Made by a program: the position numbers and the translations under genes. A model generated the notes under the pieces. The model had not been told where the DNA came from and made no database searches. It worked only from the letters and a program-made list of their open reading frames with translations. DNA of 64,000 nucleotides from an uncultured Eubacteriales bacterium (lineage in GTDB: Bacteria; Bacillota; Clostridia; TANB77; UBA1234). Positions 35,692-46,500 of the stretch are shown here, one piece after another; the stretch's first letter is position 1; each line of letters starts with the position of its first letter. The stretch covers positions 1 to 64,000 of the forward strand of contig CASDSU010000031.1 in NCBI GenBank assembly GCA_949283575.1, written 5' to 3'.

Positions 35692-35703
35692 CTCCTCCTT
35701 TTT
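35676..35703 (+). terminator. Terminator overlapping the stop codon
   Basis: GGAGGAGTC (35676-35684) pairs with GACTCCTCC (35690-35698), followed by TTTTT. The TGA stop (35689-35691) lies at the loop, so coding sequence forms the left arm. Confidence 0.88.
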
Positions 35704-35709
35704 CATATT

Positions 35710-35919
35710 TTACAATTTCGTATATTTTCCAGACTCATCCATATCTTTTGAGAGTTGTTCCATTTGCCTTCTTTGATTCTTTTGTTTTTCGGCCATATTA
35801 TTAATTTGTTCATAAGATAAAGTTCCTAAGTTATTGTGTAAATAATTTTTACTTCTTTCATAACTTTCCTTTAAATTTTCAAAATGTTCATCTGAAGAAA
35901 TTCTTTTATTATCACTCAT
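35710..35919 (-). CDS. Small hydrophilic helical protein (69 aa)
   Basis: On the minus strand ATG 35919 follows AGAGGTGAC by eight bases. The protein is very hydrophilic and probably all-helical: SDEHFENLKESYERSKNYLH, then SYEQINNMAEKQKNQRRQME and SKDMDESGKYTKL. No membrane segment or Cys. It converges on the 74-residue gene and shares its terminator in reverse. I do not recognise the family. Confidence 0.6.
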   Translation of the reverse strand: MSDNKRISSDEHFENLKESYERSKNYLHNNLGTLSYEQINNMAEKQKNQRRQMEQLSKDMDESGKYTKL

Positions 35920-36077
35920 AAATTTAAGTCACCTCTTATACTATAAAAGTCAAAAACAAATTTGACTTTTATATAATATTTGCGAAATCAAAGGAAAATA
36001 TTCTTAAGGCACATATTTTTAGTCTGGATTTTGTGTAAAGATGACATTATAATTAAATTGTGAAATGGGAGGAAAAT

Positions 36078-36585
36078 ATGGATAAAAATACAATTTTAAA
36101 AGATGAAAAAAACTCAAATTTTATAAAACAATATTCATCATATCTAAAATACAAAGAAAAAGGTATAAATAATGATTTGATTAGTTTTTATTATCAATTC
36201 AATCATTTGAAAAACATATACAGACAAGGATGGTTAAAAGGATTATTAGATATAAGTAAGTTTGTAGATGTTGAAAGTATAGCTGATCATACATGGAGCG
36301 TTGCAATGCTAGCAATGAGCTTAATAGAAAAGTATAAACTTGATTATGATATTGCGAAGTGTATGAAACTAGCGCTTGTGCACGAACTTGGAGAAATTTA
36401 TACGGGTGATTTTACGCCTAGAGATAATATTACAAAAGAAAGAAAACATGAACTTGAAAGAGAATCTATAGAATATGACGTCAAGTATAGACAATCTAAC
36501 TTTGCCATATTTAAAAGAAATTGTGGATGAACTAAAAGATATAGCCCAAGGTAACGAAATAACATATTGTTTAAAAAATGAATAA
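36078..36585 (+). pseudogene. HD-domain (YfbR-like) nucleotidase, frameshifted
   Basis: ATG 36078 follows GGGAGG. The HD-fold signatures are ESIADHTWSVAMLAMSL (first His) and MKLALVHELGEIYTGDF (HE), like the 5'-deoxynucleotidase YfbR/HD-hydrolase family. After RKHELERESIE, near 36470, the frame shifts: the listed frame ends at 36530, while a neighbouring frame carries NLTLPYLKEIVDELKDIAQG and ends at 36585. The region in between is shorter than in family members and the last metal ligand region seems lost. Cluster with an ITPase and a Nudix gene directly downstream suggests a role in clearing unwanted nucleotides. Confidence 0.65.
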
Positions 36586-36603
36586 AAAAGGGACGTGAGA
36601 ATA

Positions 36604-37134
36604 ATGAAAATATTAATGGGAACAAAAAATCCAGGAAAAATAGAAGGTGCAAAGCAAGCATTTGAAAAGTATTTTGATAATGTTGAAATAGAAGGTATTT
36701 CAGTAAGTTCAGAAGTTAGCAATCAACCTTTAAATGAAGCGATAATTGAAGGCGCAAAAAATAGAATAAAAAATTTAAAAGAATATGCGATGAAGAATGA
36801 TATAAAAGCTGATTTTTATGTTTCAAGTGAAGCTGGAATTACAAATTATTTTGAGGAATGGGTAGATATAAATGTGGTAGTGATTGAAAGTGTTGATGGA
36901 TTGCAAAGTACTGGAACAAGTCAAGGTTTCCCAATCCCAGAAAAATATATGGATGAAATAAAAGCAACTGAACTTGGAAAAGTTATGGATAAAATATGGG
37001 GATTGGATGAATCGGGTAAAGGTAAAGGTGGTATAAGTATTTTAACTAAAAATGAAATATCAAGAATTGATTTGACAAGAAATGCATTTATTATGGCACT
37101 AACGAAACATATAAATGGAGATACATGGAGGTAG
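36604..37134 (+). CDS. DUF84/YjjX-type inosine/xanthosine triphosphatase
   Basis: I choose ATG 36604 (MKILMGTKNPGKIEGAKQAF) over GTG 36595. The TKNPGKIEGA start and the middle VSSEAGITNYFEEWVDINVV fit the DUF84 family, which hydrolyses ITP and XTP, as does the end LTRNAFIMAL. Length 176 aa is normal. The 3' end overlaps the ribosome site of the Nudix gene. It removes deaminated purine nucleotides from the pool. The HAM1-type genes at 32990 and 57667 are distant relatives with the same job. Confidence 0.85.
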   Translation: MKILMGTKNPGKIEGAKQAFEKYFDNVEIEGISVSSEVSNQPLNEAIIEGAKNRIKNLKEYAMKNDIKADFYVSSEAGITNYFEEWVDINVVVIESVDGLQSTGTSQGFPIPEKYMDEIKATELGKVMDKIWGLDESGKGKGGISILTKNEISRIDLTRNAFIMALTKHINGDTWR

Positions 37135-37138
37135 AATT

Positions 37139-37708
37139 TTGGAAGAATTAATTGATGTTCTAGATTGTGATGGTAATAAAACCGGAGAAATAAAGCCTAG
37201 ATCTGAAATAAAAAAAGCGGGTAATTATCACCGAGCTATAGCTGTATGTATTGTAAATGATAAAAAAGAAGTATTGATGCAAAGAAGAAGTAAAAATAAA
37301 AAAGTATATGCAAATTTATGGAGCATTTTCGTAAAAGGGCACGTAATGTCTGGTGAAACCTCAGAAGAAGCATGTATACGAGAAATCTCAGAAGAACTAG
37401 GTATATCAATAGATAAGTGTGAGCTTAAGTATTTGTATACAATAAAAGAAGAATTAATAATAAGTGAAGATTACATAGAAAGAATATTTTTTGATGCTTT
37501 TATTGTACATAAAAACATTGATATAAAAGATGTAAAAGTTCAAGAAGAGGAAGTTGAAGAGGTAAAACTAATGTTTTATAAAGAGATTGAAGAACTTGTT
37601 TTAAATAGTAACTGTATGGTTCCTAACAAAAATGATTATGAAAAAATGTTTAAAATAATTGAATTTCGGAGATTCATATTAAAAGCAAAAAATGTCATTA
37701 ATTGTTGA
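37139..37708 (+). CDS. Nudix hydrolase
   Basis: TTG 37139, seven bases after GGAGG, gives MEELIDVLDCDGNKTGEIKP, the usual start of IDI-like Nudix proteins; the ORF could extend upstream but not with a ribosome site. The Nudix box is complete: GHVMSGETSEEACIREISEELGI spans it, with the REISEEL core at about residues 86-92. The protein of 189 residues resembles the isopentenyl-diphosphate isomerase-like Nudix group whose real substrates vary. Coupled to the DUF84 gene upstream. Confidence 0.88.
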   Translation: MEELIDVLDCDGNKTGEIKPRSEIKKAGNYHRAIAVCIVNDKKEVLMQRRSKNKKVYANLWSIFVKGHVMSGETSEEACIREISEELGISIDKCELKYLYTIKEELIISEDYIERIFFDAFIVHKNIDIKDVKVQEEEVEEVKLMFYKEIEELVLNSNCMVPNKNDYEKMFKIIEFRRFILKAKNVINC

Positions 37709-37733
37709 AAAGAAAAATATAAATGTATATAAT
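37705..37733 (+). promoter_or_regulatory. Promoter of VWA gene (copy 1 of duplicated promoter)
   Basis: TTGAAA (37705-37710), spacer 17, then TATAAT (37728-37733). The same layout and similar spacer occur at 40413-40441 before the second VWA gene. Confidence 0.7.
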
Positions 37734-37806
37734 TTTATAAAGGTATTTTGTTGTTTGAACGGAAACGAATTATTTTATAAATAGTTCATAAGGGGGATAT
37801 ATACTA

Positions 37807-40344
37807 ATGAAAAAGAAAAGTTTTTTTATAATTTCAATACTGTTAATGTTTATGCTATTTACAGTTTCATATGCTGCAGAAGAAGAAACGATAAAAAAGA
37901 TTGTAAGCATTGTTTATGACGATTCGGGTAGTATGATATCATTTAATAATTATTGTTATTCAGACTATGCTCTTCAAATTCTTACTGCATCATTGGGAAA
38001 AGATGATGAATTAAATATTGTAAAAATGTCAGATTATTATAGAAATAATGAAATTGGTTTAACTAATCAAAAGGAGAGACAAAAATATATTGATGAAATT
38101 AGAGGATATTCACACGTTGGTGGAACTCCTTTTGACTCTGTTAATACTGCTAAAAATTGGCTGATTAGAAAAAGTGAAACATATAAAGAAGAGGCAGATT
38201 ATTGGCTTGTTGTAATAACAGATGGTGCTTTTTTTGATTTGCCTATGGATATAGATAATTATCTACAAGATTTAAATAATTCATTTAATAATCTAAATTA
38301 TGAATTTGTTTTACTTAGTATAGGAACGAGTTATGATACAACATTACAAGATGCAGTTGAGGTTAGCACCAATAGCACTAATGTTACTGCTCAAGATAAA
38401 CAAAGCGTTTATGAATCAATATTAGAAATTTCTAATATGATAAATAATGGAGCTAGTGATAAGATAGCTAAAGCGGAACAAATTGGTGAAAAGACAGTAA
38501 GAATAAATTCAAAATATCCGCTTAGAAAAATGATGTTGTTATTACAAAATACAGATAATCGTGTTGTTAGTATTACAAGAAGTGGATCAAAATTGGATGC
38601 GGAAACATATGATGTTTCATATCCGTTAGAAGATTTAAAAGGTTCGCTTACTCATGTCGTAGATCCAAAAGAAGAATATTTAAATTCTGGTTACTATGAA
38701 GTTTCGTTCGCAAAAGAAATTGATATGAATAAACTTACTGTTTTATGTGAAGCGTACGTAGAGTGTAAAATAAGTATTGTTGATGAAAATGATCGTGTTC
38801 TTAATGATGCTCAAATGAATTTCTTAACACCAAGTAAAATTGTAAGAGTAAAATGTGAATTGTATAATGCTGTTGATGGAAAACCTTTAGAATATAATGA
38901 TGAAACTGCGAATGTAAAGATAGAATTAATAAATGAAAAAAATAAATATCCACTTACATTTGATAAAAGTAAAAATGCATATTATGGCAGTTTAACATTA
39001 CTTGAAGAAAAGAATAACATATATGCAATTGCAGAATCAGAAGATTTGTTTAGGATAAAATCTAATGTTATTTTTGTTGATACACTAAATGCTTCGGCTA
39101 ACATTGAAAAAAATGAAAATGATATGTTAAAAATTGAAGTTCCATATTCATCTGATAAAGAATATAAACAAGTACACCAATTTATTTTTAGTTTTGTTGA
39201 AAATATGGATTATAATGTTGCTCAAGATTTTGAATTACAACTTCTTAATGTTCCTGATGGTATTGAGTTTGAATATGATGGTAAAAGGTATGGTAATAAT
39301 GATAAAATTCCAATGATAAAAGAATTTGGAAAAAATTATATCTTAAATATTTATTCAAATAAAGATTACAAAGAAAAAGAAGAAAAAAGAGTAACGTTGA
39401 AGATTTTGACAGATGAATATAATCAAACGATTTACTGGACGTCAAATGGTGTTGATGAAGAATTCTTATTGATTGTTCCAAAATTATATCCAATACAATT
39501 AATAAAGAAAAACATAGGAAATGAAATTGATGTTCAAGAAGAAACGTTAGAATTTAAAATTGCAAGAACAGCAGACGAGAGCAATATTTTAAGTATAGTG
39601 AATTACATAAATATTGAGGACATAAAAAGTCTTAAAGATAACAGTACAATGACTTCTGGCTTTCCATATACTGTAGAACAAGATGAAGAAGACAATATCT
39701 TAAGATTGAAATTTAAACCGAATATATTTGCGCTATTAAAAGGCAATACAGTTGAAGTAGAAATAGAAGTTGAACTTAATAATAGTTTGGAAAAAACAAC
39801 TTATAGCGAAGAATTTACTTTGACTAATATTGATGTGATTGGTATATTAACTCCATACATAATACTTGCAATAATATTGATATTGTTAATGGGATATGTG
39901 TTCAAAAAGAAATTTAATAAAAAATCACAAATTACAATAACAGAAAACGGCGAGAGTATTTCTTATGCATTAAAACCAAACTTGGTTACAGTTTTAGTTC
40001 CATATATGGCGCATAAAACAAAAATAGGTATGATTGAGTTTAAAGCTGGAAAAAATAGTGAACTTATATATTCGGCTAAAAACTTAGATATTTTAAAAAT
40101 AGATGGAGAACCTCTAGAAGAATATAAAGAAAGTCATAAAGTAAATATTCAAAAAATGATAATGAAGAAAGATTTTTCAAGTATTAATATTAATGCGTTT
40201 GATGTTGAACAAAAGTATGAATATTTAACAAAAGAAGTTGATATGGCAAGTGGTGATGACAGTTATCTTGATGACTATTCAGATAATTATTCAAGTGATA
40301 GTGATTATACAGCTGGTGGAGATATGGATGATTATCAATTTTAA
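37807..40344 (+). CDS. Secreted, membrane-anchored VWA-domain protein
   Basis: ATG 37807 is behind AAGGGGGAT. The 845-residue protein has a signal peptide (FFIISILLMFMLFTVSYAA). A VWA domain spans about 30-210 with a complete MIDAS: VYDDSGSMIS, a Thr in HVGGTPFDS and the Asp in VVITDGAFF. A long beta-rich ectodomain includes a module VPDGIEFEYDGKRYGNNDKI. A membrane helix lies near 675-700 (ILTPYIILAIILILLMGYVF), followed by a cytosolic domain of about 120 residues and a very acidic tail (DDYSDNYSSDSDY). It probably binds a ligand outside through a metal ion and contacts cytosolic partners inside. It begins the VWA/tubulin gene group, though a terminator separates it from the next gene. Confidence 0.85.
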   Translation: MKKKSFFIISILLMFMLFTVSYAAEEETIKKIVSIVYDDSGSMISFNNYCYSDYALQILTASLGKDDELNIVKMSDYYRNNEIGLTNQKERQKYIDEIRGYSHVGGTPFDSVNTAKNWLIRKSETYKEEADYWLVVITDGAFFDLPMDIDNYLQDLNNSFNNLNYEFVLLSIGTSYDTTLQDAVEVSTNSTNVTAQDKQSVYESILEISNMINNGASDKIAKAEQIGEKTVRINSKYPLRKMMLLLQNTDNRVVSITRSGSKLDAETYDVSYPLEDLKGSLTHVVDPKEEYLNSGYYEVSFAKEIDMNKLTVLCEAYVECKISIVDENDRVLNDAQMNFLTPSKIVRVKCELYNAVDGKPLEYNDETANVKIELINEKNKYPLTFDKSKNAYYGSLTLLEEKNNIYAIAESEDLFRIKSNVIFVDTLNASANIEKNENDMLKIEVPYSSDKEYKQVHQFIFSFVENMDYNVAQDFELQLLNVPDGIEFEYDGKRYGNNDKIPMIKEFGKNYILNIYSNKDYKEKEEKRVTLKILTDEYNQTIYWTSNGVDEEFLLIVPKLYPIQLIKKNIGNEIDVQEETLEFKIARTADESNILSIVNYINIEDIKSLKDNSTMTSGFPYTVEQDEEDNILRLKFKPNIFALLKGNTVEVEIEVELNNSLEKTTYSEEFTLTNIDVIGILTPYIILAIILILLMGYVFKKKFNKKSQITITENGESISYALKPNLVTVLVPYMAHKTKIGMIEFKAGKNSELIYSAKNLDILKIDGEPLEEYKESHKVNIQKMIMKKDFSSININAFDVEQKYEYLTKEVDMASGDDSYLDDYSDNYSSDSDYTAGGDMDDYQF

Positions 40345-40360
40345 AAATTAGATAAACAAA

Positions 40361-40391
40361 AATGGCGGAGTGAAAACTTCGCTATTTTTTT
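40361..40391 (+). terminator. Terminator after first VWA gene
   Basis: AATGGCGGAGT (40361-40371) pairs with ACTTCGCTATT (40376-40386) with G-T pairs, followed by TTTTT. Confidence 0.7.
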
Positions 40392-40412
40392 GTCTAAAGA
40401 AGAAATAAAATG

Positions 40413-40441
40413 TTGAAAAAAGAATTGTAAAAGTATATAAT
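40413..40441 (+). promoter_or_regulatory. Promoter of second VWA gene and tubulin operon (copy 2)
   Basis: TTGAAA (40413-40418), spacer 17, then TATAAT (40436-40441). The leader ends in the same TACTAATGAAAAAGAAA text as copy 1. Confidence 0.7.
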
Positions 40442-40516
40442 TTTCTTGTGTTATAATATCGGTAGACCCGTAAAAAAGAATTATGTTTGAATAATTCATG
40501 GGGAGGAATTGTACTA

Positions 40517-43500
40517 ATGAAAAAGAAATGTTGCTTTATGTTTCTGGTACTGATAATATGCATGACTTTTGGTGTTGTATATGGAGCGGAAAATGAAATT
40601 ACACGAAAAGTAGTAAGTGTTGTTTATGACGATTTTTATTCAGTGAAGAAAGAGAGTAATAAAGAAAATTCGAATTACATACTTCAAATGATTACGTCGT
40701 TACTAGAAAGTGATGATAAGTTGAGTGTTGTAAAAATGTCAGAAGTTTATAAAAGTTTTGAGGTTGACTTGGAGAATCAAGAAAGAAAACAAACTTTTAT
40801 TGATGAAGTGAAAGATTATCAAAGTGTTATTAATACTCAATTTGAAGGAATGAATACGGCGAGAGAATGGCTGGTTAATGAAGCGTCTTATAATGAAGAT
40901 ACTGCAAAATATTGGTTAGTTGTAATTGCAAATGGAAGCTTTAAAGACAAATCAAAAGAATTAGAAAAATACTTAAAGGATATCGAATTTGATTTTAGAG
41001 ATTTTGAATTTGATATTTTATTTTTAGATCTAAGTAACCTTCAAGACACGGCGATAAAGGATGCAGTTGAAAATTCTAAAAATTCAAAATATATGACCAT
41101 AAATACTGAACAAAATACATATGATTCTTTTTTTGAAATAGCTAAATTGTTTAATATTAATGTTAATAATCAGTTGGTTTATATAAACAAAGAGAATGAT
41201 AGTGTTATAAAAGTGAATGCAAAATATCCTTTGAAAAAATTAAGTATTGTAATACAAGATTGCAATAATGAGGTGAAGTTTGTAACTCATAATAGCAGTG
41301 AAGTGAATTTGGAAAATCATTATATATATTCAACAGATAATTCATTAGTTGGTTCTGTGACAAATGTTATAAATAATGCAGTAAATTATTTAGATGCAGG
41401 TGAGTATGAAATTGAATTTAGAGGAAGTGTTGAGGAAGACAAAATACTGATTTTGCATGAGTCATATTTTAGACCGAAAATTTGTTTTGTTGATGAACGT
41501 GATAATTTGCTAAGTCCAGAAGACCAATGGATACATTTGACTGCTACAGATCGTATAAAAGTAAAATGTGAGTTGTATAGTGCTTTTGATGATAGCAAAC
41601 TTCCTTATTGTGAAGAAAACAAAAACTTTGATGTAGATGTGCTAATTGAAGAAAGAAGATATAGTTTGAAATTTGATGAAAATAAAAATGCATATTATGG
41701 TTATGTACCACTTGAAAATCCGTGGAACATTATGTATGCGTTAGTTGAAAAAGGTGAAAATTTTTCTTTAAAGTCCAACATTTTGGCTGTTAATGTATAT
41801 GCTAGTCCTGAAGAAGTTCCATCGCAAGATGAATTTTTTTTAGATTCTGCTGAAATGATAAAAATGGAAATACCATATTCTAATAGTGAAAAATATATTT
41901 TTAGAAATAAGTTCCTTCCTAAATGTGAGGGAGGAGATGAATATGTTTCTGAAAGTATCTATTACCAAATTCAGAATATTCCAGATGGTGTAATTTTTGA
42001 ATTTGCAGGAAAATGTTATCGAAGTGATGAAAAAATACCTGCTGATTTAAAAAAAGGAAAAATTCATGAAATATCTATATATTCTAATAAAGATTATATA
42101 GAAAGAGATGCACAAGAAATGATAGTGTTTATATCATATGCAAATGGATTATTTTTTCCAATATATTGGGTCAATACTGGTAATGATAATAGAACATGAT
42201 GGGAGAAAATATACCGACAACGAAGATATACCAATAATTGTTGAAAAAGGCAGAATATATACTTTGAAAATTTATGCTAATGATGAATATGTTGAGATGG
42301 ATAAAAAAGCATAATTTTGAAATTAAAAAGTGATGTTTTTGAACAAGAGCTTTCATGGAGTACAACGGGTAATACAGAAGAATCTATAGTGATTGTGCCT
42401 GAAGTATATCCTATAAAAGTAACAGAAATTGAAACTACAGATAAAATATTTTCATCTTATTCTTTTTCTGGTGATGAAAAGAATATTTTTAGGTATACTT
42501 TTATGATAGAGGAAGATAATGCTAAAAACAGTGGCGAAAAATTTGAAATACATCTATTCGATATGCCTGAAGGAATTTCTTTTGAATATGACGGAAAGCG
42601 ATATAAGAATATAGTGAGTATAGAGAGGCTGAAGAAAGAAATGTAATTTTAAAACTACAATCAATTCTTCCTAGCCAAGAAATATCTCTGAATGGGAAAG
42701 GGAATACAGAAAAAGTAATTACTATTTGTCCCCCAAATAACCCAATACATGTATTTAATAAAGGTACAGAGAAAATAGACATTCAGAAAGAATTTTTAGA
42801 ATTAGAAATTGCAAGAGTTGATGATATTCAAAGTTTAAATGTTATTGAAAATGTCAGTTTGAAGAATATAAAGAGTATTGAAGATAATAGTTCATTTTTT
42901 AGTGGATTTACATATAAAATTGAAAAAGACGTGGAAAACGATGTTTTAAAAATTAAATTTAAACCAAATCTATTTTGTTTAGTAAAAGATGATAAGGTAA
43001 ATGTAGAAATTAAAATGGAGTTTGATAACGATTTTGAAACAGCAATGTTTGTTCAAGAAATTGATATTGAAAATATCAATATAATGGTTGTGTTGAAGCC
43101 GTGTATAGTTGCATTTGAAATTTTACTTTTTATAATGGGATACATCGTTAAAAGAAAGTTTGATCCTGATGCTCAGATAGTCGTTACAGAAGATGGAGAT
43201 TGCATGGCATATGGATTAACCCCAAGTTTGATAAGTGTTGTAATACCGTATATGGCTCATAGAGCCAAGGTTGGTGTGGTTGATTTTAAAGCTTCAAAAA
43301 ATAAAGAACTTATATGTTCTACAAATGAGTTTGAAATTTTAAAGGTAAATGATGAACCATTTGTAGAATATAGAAAAAAACAAGGAATAGATAATAAAAA
43401 AATTGTAATGAGAAAAGGTAAATCAAGCTTTGTTATAAAAGCTTATGATAGCATGCAAAGATATTAATACTTAGATAGTGGTAATGAAACGACAGATAAA

Positions 43501-43545
43501 GAATATAAACTTGATGAAATTTATTTGGAAGATGATCAAAATTAA
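40517..43545 (+). pseudogene. Decayed paralogue of the VWA protein
   Basis: ATG 40517 starts MKKKCCFMFLVLIICM (signal peptide). The protein follows its neighbour closely along the whole length. Its MIDAS is already lost: DDSGS is DDFYS, GGTPF is INTQF and TDGAF is ANGSF. The ectodomain module (EFDGKRY type) occurs three times rather than once, for example PDGVIFEFAGKCYRSDEKIP and PEGISFEYDGKRYKN. The frame breaks near 42190, 42310, 42640 and 42830, and a TAA follows MQRY at 43465. In-frame text (YLDSGNETTDKEY) then runs to 43545. The membrane helix and acidic tail are still readable. The 5' half (570 codons) could still be translated as a secreted fragment. Confidence 0.85.
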
Positions 43546-43563
43546 AAAGGAGTGTAATGATTT

Positions 43564-46500
43564 ATGGGAAAAAGTGATGTAACGGCAACATTACTTGTTG
43601 GACTTGGAGGACTTGGAAGTAGTATAGTTAATAGAATTTATGGTGAGGTTAAGAAGAATGGACAAGATAAGAAGGTAGAGGCTGTTATTATTGATACAGA
43701 TATAGGAAGCTTAAATAAAAATACAAATATTGATCCTATATATAGAATTCAAACAAGTGAAAACTCTACAGTAAAAGGGTTGTTAGATAGAGATCCAAGC
43801 TGCAAAGAATGGTTCCCAGAACATCCTGTTATTTTGAATTCACAAATTTTAGAAGGCGCTGGAATGGTAAGAGCCATTTCAAGACTTGCTTTGAAAAATG
43901 CGATAAAAAGCAATAAATTATCCGTTTTGAATCAGATTGGTGATAATCTTTTTGAAGTTGGAAATGAAACGACAACTCGTGGTATAAGGGTAATGATAAT
44001 TTCATCGCTTATGGGTGGAACAGGTTCAGGTATCTTTTTACAAGTTCCATTACTTCTTAGAGATATTTTAGAAAATAAATATGGAACAGATAGAATCGAT
44101 ATAATGGGAACTTTTATACTTCCAGATGTTATATCTAAGGTTATACCAACAGAAAGAAAAACTGATATATATGCAAATGCGTATGCGTCATTTAAAGAAT
44201 TACAAGCCATTATAACATCATTAACAAAAAATGAATTTGGTGTTGATTTAGAATACAAACCAGAGCAAGTTAACTCAGAAGGTATAAGAAATATAACTGT
44301 AGATAGATTACCATACGATTTTTGTTATTTGTATGACAGCAAAAACATGAACAGTGAAGTTTTAAGTACACTTGATGATTATTTAAATTTAATTATTAGA
44401 GATGTATATGCAATGTTATTTGGACCTATTTCAGATGGAATATTCTCTAAGAAAATTAACACGATAAGAGAACTTATAAAGGGACAAGGTCAAAACCTAT
44501 ATAGTGCAATGGGCGATTCTATGTTGGTATATTCATATGAAGATATGGTTAATTATTGTTCGCTTTCATGGATAAGTAATTCTTTATCAGAAAACATGTT
44601 AAAACTTGATAATGAATATAAAAAACTTGATGAAGAATACAGAAAGAATCAAAGAAAAGGTATTGTATCTCCAAAAGTTGAGCGTTCTAAAATTTTCGTT
44701 GATTGCTTTGAAAATTTAGTAAAAGAAGAGAACAATTATTTTAAAGGAATCATGAATAGCATTGTTTACAAAGATCCTGTAAATCCAGCACTTTCATATG
44801 ATAAACCTGTGGACATGCTAAAAGCATTTGATGCAAAAATAATGGAACGTATTGAAACTGATATGGATGTAGCTCCAATACAAGCTGAGATTAAGAAAAA
44901 TATCAACTTCATTGCTAATATGAATGATGTTGGTTCTAATGATGCTTTTGGTGGTCGTGTTAGAATGTGTGAAGACAATATAGTTAAGTTTAAAAATATT
45001 GTTGAAACCGCAGCGAAGTCAAAGTGTGCTATTGATGTAAAAGGTATTGCGGGTCTTATTGATGATTCGCCAAGCGGACTATTATATGATTATATGCACA
45101 ATGGTAACGAATTCATTCATGTACTTGGTGTTAGATATTTGATGTATAAGGTTAAATATCTTGCTGCTAGTACAATGAATAAATTATCTGAAGAGGTAAA
45201 TAGATTTGCAGGAGCTTATGCTAGAGCCGATAAAGGTTTCACAATGAAAGATAAAGGCAATGGTACAGCTTCTCAAAAATTAAATGAAGTACAAAACGAA
45301 AAAGGTTTATTTAATAGAAGAATAAATAATTTCAAAAAAGAATATATAGACAACGCAAATGCTAAAGCTAGTATGATAAGAAAATATTACATATCAAAAC
45401 GTAAATTAGAGTCATATAAAGTTTTAGTAGAAATAATTGATGGAGTTTCAAAAGAGTTTGAAAACTTCTTCGAACATTTGAAAGCATATGAAGATACAAT
45501 AAATATAAGTAAAGAAAAAGAATACAATAAAACAAATAATCAAACTGGAAAAACAGTTATAAATGTTTTAGCAAAAGGTGAAGAAAAAGAAGCTATATAT
45601 AATCAAATAGAAGGACTACTTGACTTTAATTCTTTACAAGCAAAATTAGCAAGTTTCATGTTTGAATCGATATTTAAGAACTATAAAGTTAAACTTAACA
45701 ATGCAAATATAGCAAATAATACTTTTGGAAAAACGTATACAGCAATTGAAGAAGAAATAATGAAAAATTGTCGTCAAGAATTAATCGAAACGGCAAGAGA
45801 TGTTTTAGATATTGATATCGTTGATGCTTTAATTAAAGAAGCTAACTTAAATGGAATTGATTATAAAGAAAATATAGAAAACAAATTAAAACAAATTTGT
45901 AGACTTGTTTCTCCATGGATCATAACGAATGATAATGTAAAAACACATGATGATATTATATTTGCAATGAATCCAAAAACATATGAAAAATTACCAGATA
46001 AGGGTATTATATCTACACTTCTTAAAGATAAAGGTAATGTTTCTGCAGAACAAAATTCAGAAGTTAGTGAAAAAGAAATTTCTCTTGTAATGCTTAAATA
46101 TGGTATGAAAATAACTGATATTAAAGGATTTTCAAGTACGGCAAGTTATGCAGATCAAGGAGAAATGTTTAAAGCATATAATGAAGTAATAAAACAAATC
46201 CAAGATTCACATGCAAGTACAATTTTAAATAGGGTTGTTACACCGCATATTGATAAGCGTTGGCATGTAATGCTTCCATCAATTGATCAAGAATATGAAA
46301 GCATCAAACAAATAGAACAGTCAAAAGCTTACCTTGCAGGACTTGCACTTGGAATGTTTAAAATTAGAATGAAAACTGATGGAACAAATAACAAGACATT
46401 CTTATTCTATTCACCAAAAAATACAATACCAGCAAAGGTAACTATTGGTGGTATTCATGGTATGAAAGAAATAACAGATTCATATTGGGAACTATTAGAT

